The translations under genes and the position numbers were made by a program. Shown here in pieces: positions 31,881 to 35,602 of a stretch of 35,602 nt of DNA. The notes beneath the pieces were generated by a model. That model was not told where the DNA came from, ran no database searches, and saw only the letters and a program-made list of their open reading frames with translations. The DNA comes from Phycisphaerales bacterium (lineage in GTDB: Bacteria; Planctomycetota; Phycisphaerae; Phycisphaerales; UBA1924), in assembly GCA_013360695.1 (NCBI GenBank), contig JABWBC010000023.1, positions 1 through 35,602 of the forward strand, in the 5' to 3' direction. How positions within the stretch are numbered: position 1 is the first letter of the stretch; every line of letters starts with the position of its first letter.

Positions 31881-32540
31881 CTACCTGGCTTGGGTGTTCA
31901 TCTGCTCGATGAACTGGTTGGCCTCGTTGATCGACGCTTCCATCTCCGCGACCAGGCGTGACACGTCGCCCTGGATCTGGTTCACGTTGGTCTGCAGCGA
32001 CGCGATGGCGCGGGCGTTGAGGTTGTGCTTGAGGAAGAGCACCTGGTCTTTGAACGCGACCAGCACGGGCGACATCTTGGCCTCGGCCGCCTTCATCGCC
32101 GAGAGCAATTTCTGGTACTGGGCCTTGGTGTCCTCGAGCTGTCGCCTGCTGGCGGCGCGCATCGATTCGGTGCTGTACTGCGCGAGCTCGGCTTCCCACT
32201 CCACGAAGAGGGCATCGGCGACGTTTTCCACATCCTTGATGCGCCCGCGCACGTCCTGCGCTTGGCTTTCGGAACTTTCGTACTCGGTTTTCAGCTTGTT
32301 GTATTTGGCTTCCAGGTCGCCGCCGGTCGCGCCGGTGACGGCAAGGAACTGCTGGAGGGCCGACTCAAACTGCTTCTTGGTTTCTGTTTGCTCGTCCCGA
32401 GCTTCCTTGACCCTGTCAACCAGCTGTTCGCGTTTGGCGTACCCCATCTTCTCTTTCAGCGCGATCGCGGTGCTGGCACACCCGAACAGGGAGGCGCTGA
32501 ATCCGAACGCAACTAGACCGACAAGGAGGAGGCGACGCAT
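31881..32540 (-). CDS. DUF2959 lipoprotein
   Basis: GGAG six bases upstream supports the ATG at 32540 (MRRLLLVGLVAFGFSASLFG, then Cys). The lipobox LFGC directs lipid attachment at about residue 21. The 219-residue protein matches DUF2959: KEKMGYAKREQLVDRVKEAR, a helix with QTETKKQFESALQQFLAVTG, DLEAKYNKLKTEYESSESQA, then VRGRIKDVENVADALFVEWE, ASRRQLEDTKAQYQKLLSAM and FLKHNLNARAIASLQTNVNQ. It is nearly all coiled-coil. The family is present in gammaproteobacteria and planctomycetes and has no known function; an envelope spacer or scaffold is possible. It converges on the WHy gene with 5 bp between stops. Confidence 0.88.
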   Translation of the reverse strand: MRRLLLVGLVAFGFSASLFGCASTAIALKEKMGYAKREQLVDRVKEARDEQTETKKQFESALQQFLAVTGATGGDLEAKYNKLKTEYESSESQAQDVRGRIKDVENVADALFVEWEAELAQYSTESMRAASRRQLEDTKAQYQKLLSAMKAAEAKMSPVLVAFKDQVLFLKHNLNARAIASLQTNVNQIQGDVSRLVAEMEASINEANQFIEQMNTQAR

Positions 32541-32798
32541 GAGCTTCTCCAAATTGAGATCGGTGATTGCAAGTTGCTCGACATCGGCGGCTCACTCTAG
32601 CACTTGAGGCGCGATCTCAACGGGCGAAGATTAGGGGACAACCCCGGCGGCGTCATGGTCTTTTCGGACGTGAGGGCTATACTGGGCTCCCGGCGACTCC
32701 GCCGGTGTGTCCCTCTTGGGAAAGTCCGCCGCGGGTACGAAGAGACCAAGCCTAGGCGGTGAAGTTTTTGGTTCGTTCTATTTGAGAAAGGCGCATCG

Positions 32799-34418
32799 AT
32801 GAAAAAGCTGTTGGGCACGTTGGCTGCCGGCCTCATGGCCGTCACCATGTTCGCCGGCTGCGAGAGTTCCTCGCGGTCGAGCGGCGGCATGATCGATCCG
32901 TATCGCGCGGACGATTCTGGCCGCATGGTCGCCAAGAAGGAAGCTCCGGCTCCCAAGAAGGAAGCCCCGGCCCCGAAGAAGGAAGCCCCGGCCCCGGCGC
33001 CGATGGCCGAGCCCGTGATGGCTTCGAGCGGCAATGTGCTGTACTACCCGACCGGCCGCCGCGAGGGCTCGGGCCTGATGGTCGAGAAGATCACGCCCAG
33101 CGAGGTGACCGCCGGTGCGCCGTTTGATTACCAGATCAAGGTCACGAACATCGCGGGCACGACGCTGTCGGACGTGATGGTGTGGGACACGCTGGATCAG
33201 GGCTTCAACTACAACTCGAGCAGCCCCTCGGGCACGATGGACGCCGCCACCCGCACGCTCAAGTGGGGCATGGGCGATCTGAAGGCCGGCGAGGTCAAGA
33301 CGATCACGGTGAACGGCTCGGCCACCAAGGTCGGGACGATCACCAGCTGCGCTTCGGCGAGCTACAACCTGGCGATCTGCCAGACGATCAAGGTCGTCCA
33401 GCCCGCGCTGGCGGTCAAGAAGGAAGCCCCGGCCGAGGTGCTGATCTGCGACGCCTTCCCGGTCAAGATCACGGTCACCAACACCGGCTCGGGCGTGGCC
33501 CGCAACGTCAAGGTCTCGGACCAGCTCCCCGCCGGCCTGACGACCGACGGCAAGAGCGCGTGGGAGACCACGGTCGCGGTCCTGGGACCGGGCGAGAGCA
33601 AGACCTTTGACATGATGGTCAAGGCTGACAAGACCGGCGCGTACAAGAACATGGCCAAGGCCAACGCCGAGGGTAACCTGGCGGCCGAGTCGAACACCAC
33701 GAACACCGTGGTCAAGCAGCCCGTGCTGACGATCACCAAGAAGGGCAGCGAGCGCGTCGTCATCGGCCGCCCGGTGAACTTCACGATCACGGTCGCCAAC
33801 ACCGGCGACGCCGCCGCGGCGGACACCGTCATCAAGGACCCGATCCCGGCCGGCGCGACGTTCGTCAGCGCCACCGAGGGCGGCAAGGTTGACGGCAACG
33901 CGGTGGTCTGGAATCTCGGCACGCTCGCTCCGGGCGCGTCGAAGACCGTCAACGTCAGCCTCAACGTCGCCAGCACCACCAACATCTCCAACACCGCGAC
34001 GGTCGCGGCCAAGTGCGCCAGCCCCGTCTCCGCCACCGCGGGCACGCAGGTCGCCGGCGTCCCGGCCATCCTGCTCGAGGTGATCGACGACCCGGACGCC
34101 CTCGAAGTGGGCGGCCAGGTCACCTACACCATCGAAGTCACCAACCAGGGCTCGGCCCCCGGCACGAACATCAAGATCGTCGCCGGCCTCGAGGACTTCT
34201 TGCAGTTTGTCTCCGCCGGCGGCGCGACCAACGCGACCTCCGACGGCAAGACCGTTACCTTCGCTCCTCTCGCCACGCTCGCGCCGAAGGCCAAGACCTC
34301 CTGGAAGGTCGTGGTCAAGGGCGTGAAGGCCGGCGACACCCGGTTCAAGGTCACCATGACCTCGGACCAGATGAGCCGTCCGGTCGAGGAGACCGAGTCC
34401 ACCAACTTCTACCAGTAA
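32799..34418 (+). CDS. DUF11-repeat surface lipoprotein
   Basis: AAGG at eight bases supports the ATG at 32799. The lipoprotein signal MKKLLGTLAAGLMAVTMFAG is followed by Cys (lipobox FAGC). After a Ser-rich part, three 7-residue KKEAPAP repeats (about 46-66) form a stiff Pro/Lys/Glu spacer. Four DUF11-type Ig-like domains then follow: about 90-190 (MVEKITPSEVTAGAPFDYQI, VTNIAGTTLSDVMVWDTL), 200-300 (PVKITVTNTGSGVARNVKVS), 305-400 (VNFTITVANTGDAAAADTVI) and 425-530 (VTYTIEVTNQGSAPGTNIKI). DUF11 proteins include the chlamydial cysteine-rich OmcB and many planctomycete envelope proteins. It is likely an abundant outer-surface structural protein, which is inference. A TATACT at 32678-32683 is a possible -10. 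It ends in a strong terminator at 34471. Confidence 0.93.
   Translation: MKKLLGTLAAGLMAVTMFAGCESSSRSSGGMIDPYRADDSGRMVAKKEAPAPKKEAPAPKKEAPAPAPMAEPVMASSGNVLYYPTGRREGSGLMVEKITPSEVTAGAPFDYQIKVTNIAGTTLSDVMVWDTLDQGFNYNSSSPSGTMDAATRTLKWGMGDLKAGEVKTITVNGSATKVGTITSCASASYNLAICQTIKVVQPALAVKKEAPAEVLICDAFPVKITVTNTGSGVARNVKVSDQLPAGLTTDGKSAWETTVAVLGPGESKTFDMMVKADKTGAYKNMAKANAEGNLAAESNTTNTVVKQPVLTITKKGSERVVIGRPVNFTITVANTGDAAAADTVIKDPIPAGATFVSATEGGKVDGNAVVWNLGTLAPGASKTVNVSLNVASTTNISNTATVAAKCASPVSATAGTQVAGVPAILLEVIDDPDALEVGGQVTYTIEVTNQGSAPGTNIKIVAGLEDFLQFVSAGGATNATSDGKTVTFAPLATLAPKAKTSWKVVVKGVKAGDTRFKVTMTSDQMSRPVEETESTNFYQ
32934..32996. repeat. Three 21-bp tandem repeats coding for KKEAPAP
   Basis: Three 21-bp units encode the same heptapeptide. 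The second and third copies are identical; the first differs at a few wobble positions. Since the unit is a multiple of three, copy changes keep the frame and change the length of the spacer in the DUF11 lipoprotein. Confidence 0.92.
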
Positions 34419-34427
34419 TCAACACAG

Positions 34428-34450
34428 AGGTTCGGGCATGAACCGAACCT
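34428..34450 (+). other. Hairpin in the DUF11 gene 3' region
   Basis: AGGTTCGG (34428-34435) pairs perfectly with CCGAACCT (34443-34450) across the loop GCATGAA. It lies 10 bases after the stop and before the terminator hairpin at 34471, and may protect the 3' end of the message. Confidence 0.6.
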
Positions 34451-34470
34451 GAATGTCTGGTGAAACTCAC

Positions 34471-34503
34471 ACCGGCGTGCTCGCGAGGGCACGCCGGTTT
34501 TTT
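34471..34503 (+). terminator. Intrinsic terminator of the DUF11 lipoprotein gene
   Basis: A perfect 10-bp stem (ACCGGCGTGC with GCACGCCGGT) and an 8-base loop are followed by a run of six Ts at 34498-34503. It lies 52 bases after the stop codon. Confidence 0.95.
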
Positions 34504-34689
34504 ATGCGCTGGGGCCGGGTGCTCAATCTGAACAATCGTGCGTCGGATTGAGGGCGCGGGCGTAATTTCATGCAACTACCGGCCAATAATGGTGAGTCCG
34601 GGCCCGGCGCCTGCGCCGAGAAATCAAGCCGGAACTTACCCGCGCGAGTGTCTTCGCGGCGGTTCGCACACGAGAAAAGGAAGATGACG

Positions 34690-35316
34690 ATGAAGACGAA
34701 GCTGTCCGCGGTGGCCTCGATGATTCTGGCCGCGACCGTGATGGTGGCCTGTGAGGAGAAGAAGGCCGACACCGCGGGGACCATGATCGACAAGGCGGCC
34801 GACGCGACCAAGGACGCTGCGAACAAGGCCGTGGACGCGACCAAGGACGCCGCCGCCAAGACGGGCGAGGCGGTGAAGGAAGGGGCCGACAAGGCGACGG
34901 AGGCGGCCAAGGACGCGGTGAAGGAAGGCACCGACAAGGCCAAGGAGGCCGCCAAGGACGCGACCGACGCCGCCAAGGCCAAGGCCGCGGAGCTGACCGA
35001 CGCCGCCAAGTCGACGATGAACGACTACCTGGGCAACCTCGGCAAGCTGAGCGACACGCTGGCGGGCGCGAAGGATCCGATCAGTGGGGCCAAGGCGGCG
35101 GCGGACGCCAAGCCGCTGACCGACAAGCTCTCGGGCGCCATGGCCGCCCTCGACAAGCTCTCGCCCGAGTTGAAGACCACGCTCAAGGAGACCTTCAAGG
35201 ACCAGCTTGCGAGCGTGACGGCCAAGTACAAGGAGCAGGTCGACCGCCTGACCAAGGACTCGACGCTGGGCAAGCTCTTCGGCGATTCGCTCAAGAACCT
35301 CAAGCTCTTCGAGTAA
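34690..35316 (+). CDS. Lipoprotein of 11-mer amphipathic helix repeats (LEA-3/apolipoprotein-like)
   Basis: AAAAGGA about eight bases upstream favours the ATG at 34690 (MKTKLSAVASMILAATVMVA, then Cys) over the ATG at 34684. The lipobox MVAC gives a lipid-anchored protein of about 188 residues. Residues 30-115 are Ala/Lys/Asp-rich tandem 11-residue units, for example ADATKDAANKA, VDATKDAAAKT, GEAVKEGADKA, TEAAKDAVKEG, TDKAKEAAKDA and TDAAKAKAAEL. These are typical of LEA group 3 and apolipoprotein-like proteins, which fold into amphipathic helices on membranes or when dry. The C-terminal 90 residues are a separate helical region (LSGAMAALDKLSPELKTTLK). Together with the WHy lipoprotein this hints at an envelope-stress function, which is inference. 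It ends in a terminator at 35357. Confidence 0.85.
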   Translation: MKTKLSAVASMILAATVMVACEEKKADTAGTMIDKAADATKDAANKAVDATKDAAAKTGEAVKEGADKATEAAKDAVKEGTDKAKEAAKDATDAAKAKAAELTDAAKSTMNDYLGNLGKLSDTLAGAKDPISGAKAAADAKPLTDKLSGAMAALDKLSPELKTTLKETFKDQLASVTAKYKEQVDRLTKDSTLGKLFGDSLKNLKLFE

Positions 35317-35356
35317 TCCGGCCTCCCGACCGGCCCGACGAATCAAGCCTTTCACC

Positions 35357-35385
35357 AAGACCCGGACGCGTCCCGGGTCTTTTTT
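35357..35385 (+). terminator. Intrinsic terminator of the helix-repeat lipoprotein gene
   Basis: AAGACCCGG-ACG pairs with CGT-CCCGGGTCTT (one bulged base) and is followed by a T-rich run from 35379, where the gene's 3' end would lie about 40-65 bases after the stop. Confidence 0.9.
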
Positions 35386-35441
35386 ATTTCCGTGGTGGCG
35401 GGCGGCGTGCAAGAATCCGATGGAATCAGCCAGGAGCACGC

Positions 35442-35602
35442 ATGTCCGACGACATCGAACAAGGTCCAGAGTCCGCCGGTCCCGAGGCCCCGCGCCAGGG
35501 CGCGGGCGTGCCGCGCAAGCCAAAGGTCGCACCCGATCCGCGCCTGGAGCACGCGGTGGCGTCGGAGAACGCGGGCGACGCGCAGGCCGCGGCGATGGCG
35601 TA
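35442..35602 (+). CDS. Start of an unrecognised gene, cut by the window edge
   Basis: AGGAG five bases before the ATG at 35442 supports this start. Only 53 codons are visible: MSDDIEQGPESAGPEAPRQG, then a polar Pro/Ala/Arg-rich stretch (AGVPRKPKVAPDPRLEHAVA). No domain is identifiable in this part, which looks like a flexible N-terminal segment. The frame is open to the end of the window. Confidence 0.7.
   Translation, partial: MSDDIEQGPESAGPEAPRQGAGVPRKPKVAPDPRLEHAVASENAGDAQAAAMA

Overview
The window is a high-GC bacterial chromosome segment with short intergenic gaps, mixed gene orientations and no mobile element, tRNA, rRNA or CRISPR that I can see. It most likely comes from a planctomycete, probably the Phycisphaerae. 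The best marker is the C-terminal zinc ribbon of the membrane protein at 13236-14054 (CxxCGYDLRG followed by CPECG), which is typical of that phylum. A lipoprotein sulfatase, an FG-GAP/ASPIC-UnbV secreted protein, a DUF11-repeat lipoprotein and many small orphan lipoproteins fit this. The taxonomic call is inference, because there is no rRNA or ribosomal protein gene here.

Layout. 1-4.2 kb: a DUF1905/YdeI-type protein (cut by the window edge), the 16S rRNA methyltransferase RsmD with a long low-complexity insertion, a membrane protein with a Gly-His-Ala repeat tail, and a secreted S41 protease. 4.3-11.1 kb: a DinB-like protein; an ArsR repressor / SRPBCC / YciI-like lipoprotein operon with a visible promoter-operator; a GNAT acetyltransferase; a membrane-anchored exported protein; two coupled NAD(P)-binding epimerase-like genes; and a DUF1572 protein. 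11.2-18.7 kb: a sulfatase, then the thiamine region. This holds two TPP riboswitch sequences about 1.4 kb apart in the same orientation. The second is intact and drives an unrecognised gene, then thiC, then a DUF2199 gene, with a lipoprotein thiol peroxidase following. The first has lost the 3' strand of its closing stem and runs directly into a headless beta-helix gene remnant. 18.7-24.9 kb: small accessory proteins (DUF3303, SnoaL-like, tautomerase), an FG-GAP protein, a HELGH membrane protein and an APC amino acid permease.

25-30 kb holds the most interesting block: an anchored MsrB-MsrA fusion, three consecutive PAS-like/LuxR-HTH regulators without receiver domains, and a stand-alone cobalamin-binding protein carrying the Wx9EH light-sensing signature and the DxHxxG base-off motif. 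This recalls the AerR (B12) plus CrtJ/PpsR (PAS-HTH) photoregulatory pairs, but with LuxR-type outputs. 30-35.6 kb: a DedA membrane protein, then envelope lipoproteins (LEA-type WHy domain, DUF2959, DUF11 repeats, an 11-mer amphipathic helix protein) with two clear intrinsic terminators, and the start of one more gene at the edge.

Strand composition also changes. The plus strand is mostly C-rich up to about 20 kb and mostly G-rich from about 21 to 31 kb, largely regardless of gene orientation, with several exceptions.
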